The position numbers were made by a program, and so were the translations under genes. The notes beneath the pieces were generated by a model. The model searched no databases. It saw only the letters and a list, made by a program, of their open reading frames with translations, and had not been told where the DNA came from. A DNA stretch of 64,000 bases from Apostichopus japonicus (lineage: Eukaryota; Echinodermata; Holothuroidea; Aspidochirotida; Stichopodidae): positions 6,671,501-6,735,500 of the forward strand of contig NC_092562.1 in NCBI RefSeq assembly GCF_037975245.1, given 5' to 3'. Below, piece after piece: positions 44,591 through 56,155 of the stretch (position 1 is its first letter; each line of letters opens with the position of its first letter).

Positions 44591-47500
44591 CTGCAAGTGC
44601 ACCAAATGGTTACTATACATTAGTGTTTCATCAAATTTGGAAACATTTAACTCATGATTGCAGTGCAGTTGTTAATACTGACTTGAGCTTATTCATTCAT
44701 AAATACACAGATGTAAACTAGTCCATCGTTAGCAGCTTTAACAAGCTGGAAATGCTATGCAAAGTAGGTAGTGAGTATAAATTCACAGTAAATTTATTTC
44801 ACCTGGTATCTGCATAGCTTCACTCTATGGCTATGTTAGCCCTTTGGCAGCAACTAGGCTTACTAGACTTGTTATTGAAATATGTAGTGAAAGTGCAACC
44901 AAACGATGTGTCTCTCAGATCCTTGTAGTGCAGGGGTGGGCAACCTACGGCCCGCATGCGGCCCACCAGTGACTTTTTTGCTGCCCGTGAGATTTCTCAA
45001 TAAAAAGAAAAAAAATCAATCTATTTTTACATCATCACAAAAAACGAGCTACCTGCTTAGAGTTAATCAGCACTAATGATGCTGTCAGCTATTATCCCCA
45101 ATAATTATCAACAGTACTGTATTGACATTATGTTTTTGTGAATACAGATTAAGTACACACATATTGCTTGAAAGTCCTCGGAATCAAAGGTTTGAAATCA
45201 ACAGCAGGTCGTTGGTTAGATGCAGCCCAGTCAATTTATCACCCCTTATATCTGGCCCATTCATTCAAAAAGGTTGCCCACCCCTGTTTTAGTGGGTAGG
45301 TGATCTAACATAATTCTGAACTCCTATTTACAATTAAGTCCATGCAGCATTTGACGTGAGATACCTCACTTCCACATTTGTTGTCTTTGAATTGATTCAC
45401 TGTGGTGTAAAATGTGAAACTGTGTGGCATCTTCCCTATTCCAACACAGTCATTGCGTCTGAACTCTGTGAAGTGATTCACCATGGAGATATTTTTAACA
45501 CTGTTTTTGTGTGTGTTTGTGTTCCAACGCTCTTCCATAGTCTTGAGTTGCCTACTCATTGTGTTTGATAAAATACATCATATATCATGGTTATTTAACT
45601 GGTATGACATTTACAAAACATTGAGTGAACGAGCCATTGAAGCAAACATCTGTTTAATAATGCTAGAGAAAAACAAGGTTGCATCCTAAATTGAAAGTTT
45701 TGTCATATTTTACTCCATTTTAATGTTAACTACAGATTCTTCTGAGTAGCAAACATGTGACTAACAATACAAGTAACTGTAAACTACTAGCAGTGCTAGG
45801 ACTCAATGTTAAGCAATCCAGTTACTTACATCTGGGTCTAGATAATCAAGAGGTACAGCAATTTCTGATAAAACTTGGACTGATGAATCTGCATTGACTG
45901 TAACAGTACCACTAGATGCTGCAAAGAAGAAGAAAGGAAGGGTATATCAGTAACTGCTTGAAAACATCCTAGGTAAGAATTACATTCAAGAAATATCAAG
46001 GTTACTAGAGACCCTGCTGATTGGTGAAGGGTGCTCAGAACAGCTTAATTACCAAAACAATTTCTGAATGTAGTTTTACCAGAAAGGGCTTAGTCATTCC
46101 TTGCCACATTTCATATGAGAACATTCAACAATGAGACTGGACACAAGATTTTTTGTTAGAGTTTTGACTTTCACAAAAACAATGTAGATGTACTCACTAA
46201 GATGGATCTTAAGCCCAAGTTACAGTAGTTTTACTTTTTCATTGTTTTATAACTTGGTTTTCAGACTTCTGCTGATCTCAGATGACCTTTGCCTTTACAC
46301 AGAAAGCATAAAGGTTCTTGCACTCTTCTATTGTAGGATTTACCTAATAAATTTTCAATAAAAGTTCAGCTTTACCTTTGGAATTAAAATGGGTGCAATG
46401 TTAACAGATACCTGCTGACGTCACATGACTTTGACATTACACGAAAGGCAATTTTTTGCACTCTCTGTTGTGTTCAGCCTTACCTTTGGAATTATCATGG
46501 TTTACAAACCTTTGATCTCTACTGTCCTGAATTGACCTTTTACGTAAAAATAGGGTTCTTGTACTCACTAACATTGATCTACATTCCAAGTCTGAAGTTG
46601 ATTCAAGCTGTTTGCAGCTATAATGTGTACAAGGTGTTCAGTGTCTAATGACCTATGTAGTTATCAAACAACTTTTGACCTTCACTAATTTCAAATGATT
46701 CTTAAAATTCACCAAGTATGCAGATCAACCTAGCTGTACTTTTGGATCTATTGGATTTACAAGTTTTCACCCTTTATATATGTTGACCATTATTTCATAT
46801 AGGTCAATACACTGTGAACTCTGACAAATACAACAATACCATCAAGACCTAAGAAGTGTCATGATTATTTGGGCACAAACTGTAATGTTGCCTGTAAATA
46901 GATACTGTAGGTACAAACATAATGCCAGAACCAAGAGATAAATCATACCAAAATATTTATTGATTGTTCCATCATCTTCTGTGACTGTGATAACACCTGG
47001 TTTGAGGGCAGCAAGGAGTGGTACATGTTGAGCCAAGATACCAAATGTCCCTGAGGTTGATGGTACATCCACCTGCTTTACACTGGCTTGGTTGTAATAC
47101 ATCTAGATATGAAAATATTAATCAATCACAATCATTGGATACTCAACCACGTAGTTATCATATGAATCTATTCATAAAATACAACAATGAAGACCTGATG
47201 CATTTAGCAAAGTGATAGATGTAATACAAAGGTAACCTGCTGGTCAAATTTCATTATTTTAACATAGCAACGGAAAATAGGCTCCACTTGACGTTTGCTA
47301 GCAAGTTTCTGAATGTGTATTTCAAGAAGTGATGTCAAAAGATGATGTAAATTTGCAAAGCTATGGCCACCTCATCTTTATTCCAAATCATTTCCCTAAC
47401 TTATTACACCTAGTCTGCCATCAAACTAATAGGCTATGCATTTGCGCATTGTGGTTGGGTTAGGCCTCTAGCCAATGTTGTGGTGTACAGTATGAGTGTC

Positions 47501-49327
47501 CCTTGAATTTGCGTACTGTGTTATACATATGAAGGCTGCACTGATAGACAATATACTTGCTGTGTTTTTAAGTCAAACTGTAACCCCATTTTCAATTGCA
47601 AGTTTAATCTACGAAGCCTCAACAGAAACATACAAACTTGCCACATTGAAACAATGAAACATCTCTTTTGTATTTCGAGATACTTTGGTGGATAATTCCA
47701 CCCATTAAGCAGAATTGTATGTAAATTAAACTTCAACGCATTGTCAAAGTTTGGGGAAATTTCCCTTTCTTTGAGCAGTTTGACTCCCAACATTTAAAGG
47801 TGTTGTCCTTTTTATTTCTTGTGGAATCAAACCATCGATAAAATCACATAGCTGAAGGATAGAACTAAGCCACTCAGTAAAGTCTGCAACATAATCATCA
47901 TCATCACTGCTACCATTTAAGAGAACATTACAGTGCTGAATTTAGTGTTTGACAACCTTTATTTGGCAGTTATGAAGGCTCTGAACTTTGTCTCAGATTA
48001 TAAAGTACTATGGTTCCTATACATGTGCAAACACTGAGATGCATCTTTGCAACTGTTCCCTGCATTAATGCCATAACTATTGCAAACATACCCTATACCA
48101 TCATACAGGCAGTATAGTGTTCCATTGATTCATTGCCATACAAGTTGCTCAAAAATTCCACATAACTATCTAGCTAATGTAGAACTAGAATTAAGTGAGA
48201 GCCAGAAAAGATCAGAGATTTCCAGCTCGTGTGTATCACTCCCTTGTGCCTTACCTTACCATATTTGGATGAAGCATTTTACTTGCCACTTCACTTACAG
48301 GAACTGTTTCCAAGCTATAATTATTACTTTACATCGGATTGGAACATTTTTATACATAATTACTGTATATTACTACTGATACCCCAGCGAAACTCTGTCA
48401 ATTGCCACCAGAAAGGAACAGAACTTGGAACCACCGACAACATCTTTTACACAGAACTGTTTATTTATGTTTTTAAGTTTTTCGTTGGAGGCGCCCTACC
48501 GGTAAGGCTATTATTTTCCTAATTTTCTTATCTGTTATTATATATTAATATTATGTTAATATTGCAATATATTATCATAAATTATATTTTTCGACCTAAG
48601 TCCCCTGCACTCTGTTGTCCAGTTTCTTATTTACTTTGTATATGTGTCTCTAAACTAATGCTCAGGAGTCCTCATACTTCCTGAGCATTAGGATTTCCAA
48701 AGACCAAAGGTTAGAAAGAACTAACAAGAACCCTTAGTGTTTGGTTTCCCTTACATGTATACCAGTTTCCACTTGGACTATAGATCTGAAACTATCTGTA
48801 CGTCCATTGCAAATAGTCAGTAAGTATAAAGAGAAATACATCTTGGGAAGTTCTATCCAAAATCTTTTGCGTGTTGACCTATTATCCGAGCACCTGCATG
48901 ATTTGTATAGATTCCTTCTGCCTCCAACAAGGAAATAAAAAGTTGTGCCACTATGGATTATGTGCAAATAAGCCTAGGTCCCCCACAGTTAGGACAGATG
49001 GTAGGCTTGGCCACATACGCTTCAATCTAGGCCTACACTACAGAAAGTTACTCTACGCTAAGTACTCTAACTTACAACTGGTACTAGCAGGGCCTAGCCT
49101 ATTTTAGTATTACAGTGTATAGTGTTAGGCTACAGTTGGCCCACAATTAAATCAAAGATGGTATATATACTAACTTGACCAGGTATGCCGAAACTAAAAG
49201 ACATTTGATTAGGCGAAGTGGCAGCTGCCTCTTCAGCATAATATCTGACATGCTGGCAGGTTCCAGTGGCACCTCGGAACCCTCTCAACGTAGATGAAAA
49301 TTTGGTCAAGTTTCTCACGAGAGCCAT
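44462..49327 (-). CDS. ATP5F1D: ATP synthase subunit delta, mitochondrial (4 exons, complete)
   Basis: Coding exons on minus are 49327-49175, 47102-46949, 45918-45830 and 44590-44462. Introns are GT-AG and phases agree, giving 525 nt and 174 residues, close to the human length of 168. Residues 1-30 (MALVRNLTKFSSTLRGFRG and onward) are basic and Ser/Thr-rich like a mitochondrial presequence. Then come SPNQMSFSFGIPGQ, VKQVDVPSTSGTFGILAQHV, the KPGVITVTEDDGTINKYF strands and SSGTVTVNADSSVQVLSE of the beta-sandwich. An Ala/Gln/Glu-rich two-helix end (AQQELQAASTDEARAEAQIA) closes the protein. The subunit is part of the F1 central stalk with gamma and epsilon and couples rotor movement to ATP synthesis. 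Intron 3 contains a hAT element. The TAG stop is shared with the edge of a 3.7-kb minisatellite. Confidence 0.95.
44923..45294. mobile_element. Short hAT element in ATP5F1D intron 3
   Basis: Element 44931-45286 (356 bp) has CAGGGGTGGGCAACC at one end and GGTTGCCCACCCCTG at the other, a 15-bp perfect terminal repeat of classic hAT form. Flanks are TTGTAGTG (44923-44930) and TTTTAGTG (45287-45294), a 7/8 match for the 8-bp hAT target duplication. No transposase frame is present. Confidence 0.92.
45830..45918 (-). CDS. ATP5F1D: ATP5F1D exon 3
   Basis: Acceptor TTTGCAG at 45919. The 89-bp exon encodes ASSGTVTVNADSSVQVLSEI and AVPLDYLDPD, the last strands of the sandwich. Donor GAT|GTAAGT at 45829. 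Confidence 0.93.
45919..46948. other. ATP5F1D intron 2, no other feature seen
   Basis: Unique-looking intron of 1030 bp; no repeats or coding signatures recognised. Confidence 0.6.
46949..47102 (-). CDS. ATP5F1D: ATP5F1D exon 2 (beta-sandwich core)
   Basis: Acceptor TCTAG at 47103. It begins with an internal ATG codon (MYYNQASVKQVDVPSTSGTF) that follows the last Gln of exon 1, matching the Q-(V/M)-(F/Y)-(F/Y)-N pattern of the family, so it is not a start. Donor G|GTATGA at 46948. The open frame continues into intron to 46842. Confidence 0.94.
47103..49174. other. ATP5F1D intron 1
   Basis: Intron of 2072 bp. It contains a perfect 13-bp inverted repeat (48655-48691) and nothing else recognisable. 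Open frames in it (48080-48522 and others) lack any domain signature. Confidence 0.6.
48655..48691. repeat. Perfect 13-bp hairpin in ATP5F1D intron 1
   Basis: CTAATGCTCAGGA and TCCTGAGCATTAG flank an 11-base loop. The stem is exact. No transposon ends or poly-U follow it, so its role is unknown. Confidence 0.85.
49175..49327 (-). CDS. ATP5F1D: ATP5F1D exon 1 (presequence and first strand)
   Basis: ATG at 49327-49325; 51 codons ending SPNQMSFSFGIPGQ. Donor CAA|GTTAGT at 49174. It encodes the targeting sequence and the conserved M-S-F-x-F strand. Confidence 0.93.
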
Positions 49328-49947
49328 CGTTGATTTCTTGCCGCAGACTGGTTACATCGGAACCCTTTTACTTTGAACAAGTTGCAAACTGTTACTGTAG
49401 GACGCTTAATGATTAAATAACATTTATGTAAGCTTATTATATGGGTAATTATTTAAAATTGTAAAGTTGTTAAGAATTCTGAAGGATGCTAAAATTTAGT
49501 CTAGATTTGAGACGATTTCTCAAAATTTCAATTAAATTAGATGAATAATAGCATAACTGAGGTCGCTATTACGGAATACTTTTGGAGTCGTTACCAATAG
49601 TTGCACAAGCCTAACACCACTACAAAAGATCGTAGGTTAATGCCATAAAAAACGATTGAAATCTGATTTAATTTTCTTCTCGAGAAATATAATTAGCAAA
49701 TCTTTATTTATTACATATATCGCAAAGACAGCGCCGTCAAACTTTCGTCTCATGAACTTTTAGCTGTGCTTAGGCCTAGTTATTCAGTAGAAATGCCATC
49801 AGGCCTTCACAGCCTAGCAAAGCTTCCATAATACGAGAAGACACATTTCCATTTTTACTTGTATTAGTGTAGCGCTGTCAGAATTAGATCATGAAACAGT
49901 ATGGTATTTTCAGCAATACTGCATTGACTTTCAAGTATTGCTTGTTA
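49328..49947. other. Upstream of ATP5F1D, no gene seen
   Basis: The promoter and 5' UTR of ATP5F1D should lie here on the minus strand. No clear TATA box, CpG island or repeat is visible. Confidence 0.45.
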
Positions 49948-50367
49948 CACTAAAGCAGGGTTGTCCAACCTCTTGCAGAGGAGGGCCACATGGCATGATT
50001 TTGATGAAGGAGGGGGGGGGGCCGCATGAACCCTACGCTCGATTTTTTGCCCGGAGCCCAAGGCAACAAAATGTGAGCACTGCGCGCGGAGCGCACTAAT
50101 TTATTTTCCCCCCTGATAAAACAGATGACTTAAGTCCAGCCGCCCCCCCCCCCCTCCCCTCCGCTGAGAGTGTCACACAAACTGACCTGGATGCAGTTTT
50201 TTGGACCCAGAAGGTTCGAATGATTGATTATATAGCTTCAAATTGTTATCAATAAATCTGCTCACTAAAATTTCGCACCGTACAGCATCTCTGGCGGGCC
50301 GGACGCAACCCTGCGGCGGGCCGGACTGTGGCCCACGGGCCGTAGGTTGGACAACCCTGCACTAAAG
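49948..50367. mobile_element. hAT element with perfect 8-bp TSD
   Basis: Element 49956-50359 (404 bp) starts CAGGGTTGTCCAACCT and ends AGGTTGGACAACCCTG. CACTAAAG lies on both sides (49948-49955 and 50360-50367). Near the right end GGCGGGCCGGAC is repeated. It is non-autonomous and a different family from 44931-45286. Confidence 0.95.
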
Positions 50368-50639
50368 GGACCGTTTCACTACATCATTCCTTCTTCTCGT
50401 GAAGTGTAATTGCGAGAGAGGGGGCATAGCGCTTAAGTCCGAAATCTGTGTATTAGTATGGCAGTCCTTGATCACTGAGAGGTTGACAGAGCCCCGCCCT
50501 CCACGGTAAAAAAAGCGACGCCCTGTCGCTCCCAAATTCATCAACGTTTAGAGGGTGTTGCAAAAATCACAACGCCCTTCACCAGGCTTATTCCCTTGTT
50601 TTCTAGGGGTATGGTGTTAACAACCCCCCCCCCCCCCAT

Positions 50640-51075
50640 ACGATAATTTTTGGTTTCGATGAATATCGTAACCTATGCAGTCAGGCGGAGTGGTTGTGCG
50701 TGCGTATGTGTGTGAGTGTTTGTGTGCGCCTGTGTGTATGACGCCTCGCTTGTAAACACGATATCTCAAGAATGAAAGCTTGGACCAATCTAATATTTGG
50801 TGTATATGAGTACCACATTGAATAAAGAACCCTATTGTTTTGTGGGGAGGTCAAAGGTCATTTGGAGTCACCAGGGGCCAAATGGTGAAAACCTTGTAAA
50901 CACGATGTCTCACGGAGGTAAGCTTGGACCAATCTCATATTCCGTGAGTAGGATAACCACATCTAGGAGCAAAAGCCTATACTTTTTTGTGGAGATCAAA
51001 GGTCATTTGGGGTCACCATGGGTCAAATTGAGTAAACCATGTAAACACGATATCGCAAGAAGGAAGTTATTCATT
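50640..51075 (+). repeat. Dispersed repeat, copy 2, with ~145-bp period and DR1 sites
   Basis: Same family as 31785-32158. The AAACACGATRTCTC block recurs at about 50754, 50899 and 51041. Between them lies GGTCAAAGGTCATTTGG(A/G)GTCACC. A perfect AGGTCA-A-AGGTCA (50848-50860) and a near copy (AGATCAAAGGTCA, 50993-51005) match the DR1 form bound by RXR/HNF4-type receptors. A C run at 50625-50638 precedes the repeat. Confidence 0.8.
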
Positions 51076-54000
51076 GTTCCTAACCAAATTGTTTACTTTC
51101 AAGAGACAGTAGGCATGCAGATATGTGTATTTAAGATGACCTAACCAAACACACAAAGTTGTACTTGTAGATTATCAGTGTTCTTTGTCATTATAAATCT
51201 CCTGGTGAGCGAGGCTAGACTATCCTTGACAAACTACGCATTAGCTTACAGAGAATCTATCGTTTGGGGCCCTTAGAGGTGAGGGAACTTTACATCCCAG
51301 GGGCTTCATAGGGGGTATGAACAAACAATAACGATACGAGTAGGCCTAGCTCTAGTATTATATGGAAACACATCCCCTGAAATCACTTTCTTATTCTCAT
51401 TGATGTGAATATTCTATCCAAGTGATAATTCTCCGCAGATTGAGAACTATAAATATGCCACAAAACATCGTAACACAACTTGCATTATAGTTAACAAATG
51501 AATATACACCCCAGACAGAGTTTAGGTTCCGTTCTCTTCCTTGCCACTCTCTGTGAGGTGACAAGAGGAACCAGATCTACCATAAAATCATACATATTGA
51601 GAACCCTCTGCAAATAGAGTGTTACGTTGTTTCAGGAAATATTAGCAGTTTATTCAACAGTGTCAACAATAAATACGAATATGCGTTGGCACTAGAAACT
51701 GGTAGATGCTGGCTACACCCCTGGATTCCATAAGGTTTTGCGGGGTTTCTGTACCCCTCCCCCTTTACCGTCTTTAAATCACTGGATACTCGCCATTGAC
51801 TAACCCCATACCAGCTTCATCGTAATCAAGTTATGGCTCACACCGGTCTTTGTGGCCTCTACCGGTGTAAGTCTAAACTTCACGGGTTCCATAGAGAGCA
51901 GCTATATACCCATTCCAGTTATTTCAATAGCCAGTAACATTTACAGGCTGTTTATTCTAATACTATTCAGAGTAATACTTGTCCTTCAAACTGTTGTTAC
52001 TACAGAGTTATGTTGTAGAAGGATAATCATATACCAAAGCACATATGACATAGGAGTAGCAAACTTAGTTCTGGGTGGAGAGACAGGGAGGGGAAGAATG
52101 TTATCTGAAATTAATGTATTTTAAGGTTGATTCTCAGAAGCCCACCATGCCCCATCACCAGCCCCCCAAAAATATTAGAATTATCCCCTTTCCAGATCTC
52201 CACAAATATAAAAAGACAAAGGCATTCATCACAATAGGCAACTTCTCAATATATTGACTCCATTCTATCTTAACACTGTGAGTATCCAGCATCACACAAT
52301 ATATATACTCCTATTAAAAGAGAGATATTAAACATCGAAAACAAGAGATGCGAACCCTTCAACAAGCTACAATACCAGAATAAGAATTATAATTATAAAC
52401 AGTCATGACTTGAGTCACTTATTTTCCAATGTGAAAAGACCTGAAACAATTTGCAATGTTTCCCCAAGAGATTATTACATGAACTTAAATCAGGGAAATA
52501 ACAGGTAGATAAATCCACCTCAAAATAAAGTAACCTGTTACAAATCTGTCTCACGCTATTATCTCCATACGTATTAAAGAAACACTGTTGCAGGAGCTCT
52601 CATTCAACTGATTTAATATATTAGGTAGACCGTAGCCTACCATCCATACACCATGCCCCCACCCCACCCCCCACCTAGCTGATCCCACCCCCCCCACCTA
52701 GCTGACAAGTCATTTACTTAACATAAATATATGGATGAATTGAACAATCAACAGGATTTTGACGTCTTCAAGTAATGCATCACAATTTTTGTTCATACCT
52801 TATTTACTCATTGTTATCAACAGTGCTTGTAAGTCAACCTCTCATTTATGACCAAGGGTTTAACTGTATAAGGGTTTAACTGTATAAGGGTTTAACTGTA
52901 TAAGGGTTTAACTGTATAAAGTAATCGTATGCAGATGTTGTGTGATCTCTCTCTCACTCTCTCTGTATGTAGTGGGTTCCTCTCGGCCTCTCTATTCAAT
53001 GCTGTGTCTTCACTGCTATTTGATCCGTCTACCTTGAAGTGCCATTCACAAGAGTTCAAAACATTTGCAAATCATCAGCTTTTCATTGTAACAGTTCATA
53101 TAAAGGTTCTTAGTTCCATTCCATAGGGTCATTTGTAGAGAGCCAATGTTTTAGGGCCAGTCTGTGCAAGAGAAAGGAAGAATATTGTACATAAACACAC
53201 AGTAATTACGTGTACCTTGAATTTGTTGGAGTTCTAAGAACTCTGGTGAACCTGTTAGATACATAACTTTGATACTTTTCATTTCAATATTTTGAATAAC
53301 CACTTTGCATCATGGTCACCATCAATGACTTAGTTAAGTTATAGCTTTTTCAAAACTTGCAGAAAATGAGATCTTCAATAAAAAAATTCCATTACTTAAA
53401 CAAGGTAGTACAAAGGATCCAACTTCGCAATCTCAGCAGGAAATGGCAAAACTCTGAGAATTTGTTTTGTCTTGCATTTCTGTCTATTCTCGACAGCAGT
53501 GAGTTTCCTTTGTCATATACAACTCAAAGTTTAGGAACAGGAGTGGCAAAGGGGATTATTATGCTCATTAACAATAACAATCACTGTTAAATCAGCTCAT
53601 CATACCTGACCGCCGTAACAAACCACCAGTGTTGCAGTACTTACTCAAGTCCAAACTTGGACTCAAGTCCAATTTTCAAGCACTAAGACTTGGCCTTGGC
53701 TGTGCAGAACCAATACTCGGACCTGGTCGTCAAGGACTCTGACATTTCTCTGACACCTAACAACTTTAGCGTGAAATGTCCTCTAATTGGAAGTTTGATC
53801 AGGTTGCCCAGTTATATTGTTTCCCATGTTAGTTGAAGCCCATTCATTTCAAAGATATTGCAAACTACTTATTTGCGGTTACATCTATACAGATGATGCA
53901 GCTGGCATATTCAGTGACATATTTAAAAGAGTATAAAGCTAGTGAAAGTAAAAGTTTGATCATTTAATTGCATGCCACTGTTTCGATAAGGCAACTGATC

Positions 54001-54192
54001 CAGTTGATTGATCCAGCAATACCATAGAATACATTACCACTTAGAAATGTGGGAGACAGATGGGTACAAAGACACTCCTGCCCCCCCCCCACATTCAAAC
54101 GGGGTTTTCCCCTTCCTTGCTGATTATAATGCCACCTGCACACAGCAGTGTTGCTATCATCACATTATATCATCTTCTTACTGCATAATTAT
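51076..54192. other. Intergenic; small repeats only
   Basis: No gene recognised. It holds a 16-bp tandem repeat (52856-52919) and a patch at about 53632-53760 rich in ACTCAAGTCC / ACTTGG motifs, probably a decayed DNA transposon end (CAGTGTTGCAGTACTTACTC). Open frames such as 51852-52124 show no domain. Confidence 0.5.
52856..52919 (+). repeat. 16-bp tandem repeat, 4 copies
   Basis: GGGTTTAACTGTATAA four times in a row. Confidence 0.95.
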
Positions 54193-54907
54193 TGTAATAT
54201 TGTGACGAGCCCGGCTCCTCCGATGGTAATACTACATCGGGACTCGCGATAGAAAGGTACTGGGATATCTTGATGCCGTTTTTATGCTTCTTCAGGAGAT
54301 GTCTCGAACGGGCGAAAACAATGAGTTCACAGAAAAACAATTTGACAAGATCGGATTTGATTAGTGATTCGGTATAATTTCTTCTCTGTCGATTCTCTTT
54401 ACAAATAAAACTAAATTACAATGATTTGATTTGACTTGACTTGACTCCGTCAATTAAACAATTAGGAGTGATGAACTTTCGGCGGCGTGATAAATTTGCT
54501 GATCAAGTGATAAAACTTTCGGCCTCCTTTTTCTTTTAAACCTTACTTCCATAAAATCTCTCTGCGCACAATCAGTAGGCAGCCAATAAACTGACCATCC
54601 TGTATTAACTTAACAATATAAAAATAAGTGCGCTGGCACTGATCTGCCCTGATTGGTTGGGAGTTTGGAAGTCCATCCCCTTTCTATGGAAACTTCCATA
54701 CCACGTGAGAGAACCTTCTCGAATGTTCCACAGACATAATGGAATCTATTTTGGGAAAAGGCCCTGTACCAAGATTCAATAAGATAGTTAAAAACTTCTC
54801 GTGGGAAAACTGAATCCATGACCTAGATAAATACATAAGAGGCCCGTAAGGTGTCTCGATGGAGTGTTTCGGTAACATCAAAGAGATGGTATTACTATTT
54901 CATAACA
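54193..54907 (-). repeat. 3' LTR of the retrotransposon (715 bp)
   Basis: On minus it starts TGTTATGAAATAG and ends CAATATTACA, the usual TG...CA. Its inner edge is set by the purine tract GAGGGGGA next to it. Bases 54193-54849 match 62681-63337 without a visible mismatch or gap; the remaining 58 bp have no counterpart because the other LTR is interrupted. Confidence 0.92.
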
Positions 54908-54915
54908 TCCCCCTC
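54908..54915 (-). promoter_or_regulatory. Polypurine tract
   Basis: Minus-strand GAGGGGGA directly next to the 3' LTR, the expected plus-strand primer site. Confidence 0.75.
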
Positions 54916-56155
54916 AATCTTTTAAAATTTTTGGATACTCCAAAATTTTAACATCATACTGCTTGAACTTATCATTATCCCAAGAAGGTAGAGTACTGTA
55001 AGCTCATTCACTAATATTCATTGACTTCAATAAATGGTCTTCATATATCTCAAAGGTTAACATCTTGGTTACGAATTATTAAAATGATCATATGGTATAT
55101 ACATTGACACTATTCTCCATGAAAATATTGTGTACCTCTTCAACATTGATGACATCATATGGTGTAATCTAAAAAAAAATATCATTAAGGTATCTTAAAG
55201 TTACATGACAGCAAAATATGCAGTATCTCTAACAAAATACATTTATGCATTTCATACATCAATAATACATTTATATCAAAAGTGAAATCATGCCGTGAAT
55301 TGGGGAGAGATCAGAGAATACTTGACTTAGTTATCTTTTAACTGAACAGAACACCTTGGCGTTCCATAAAAAATTCGTACACAAAAAAAGAACCTTAAAA
55401 TATTACAAACTCATTTACAAAACCTCCTCTTTAATGAAGGCATAGTTTCAAAACTGCTTTGAAACCGTGTGAATCATATACATCCACTTCAAGAAAATCA
55501 ACAAAATGTGACTCGATAGCATGGTGACCCTAGGTATGCACTCCGAAATGATCTAGTAAAGTACCAAAGTACTAGATATTCGATACCATAAAAGAGACTC
55601 CATAGACTATGACATCAACAAATCTTTCTTCAAATTTACATAATACTTAACATCTTGTCTTTTCAACTTCATGACGAAATTTACTTTTGCATGAATAATT
55701 GAGGAAAAGAAAATATATACACAAGTTCCTCAAAAGATCTATACTTTCATTTGCTTCGATAACTGTTGCTGTAAGCAAAAGTTGCACATCTTCAATGCTG
55801 TCTCTGAATAGCCTTCAGTATATAACATAAATGATGCAATGTAAATATCCTTAAAATATTTCTCGATATATGAAAACCCATGTTGCTAATATTCCGGATA
55901 TGTTCTAATTGCCGGGTAAACGTTTGAACGAATTCATAAGGAGAAATAAGGTATACTCATTACACATTTGCTATAAAAGATGAAACTAGGTCACTTGGTG
56001 GTGGTTTTAACAATAAAGCTTATATTGTTACACCATACAGTACAATGACTTCCACTTAATAGGTATGCAGGTAAATGCCATGACGCATTCCATTCATACA
56101 ATTGTGGGTAAAACACCTGTTCATCTGAACTTAAAGCAATATGCAGTTATACATA
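54916..56155. other. Retrotransposon 3' untranslated stretch
   Basis: 1.24 kb between the last reading frame and the purine tract. No open frame of note on either strand; no envelope gene. Confidence 0.65.

Noticed and set aside
46842-47102. Separate small gene starting at ATG 47102 on minus
   Set aside because: The ATG is an internal codon of ATP5F1D exon 2: it follows an acceptor and continues the protein from exon 1 in phase.
54610-54819. 69-residue frame present twice (also 63098-63307)
   Set aside because: It is duplicated only because it lies in the two LTRs; no known domain.
54916-56155. Possible envelope gene downstream of pol
   Set aside because: No open frame of useful length, signal peptide or membrane segment on either strand.
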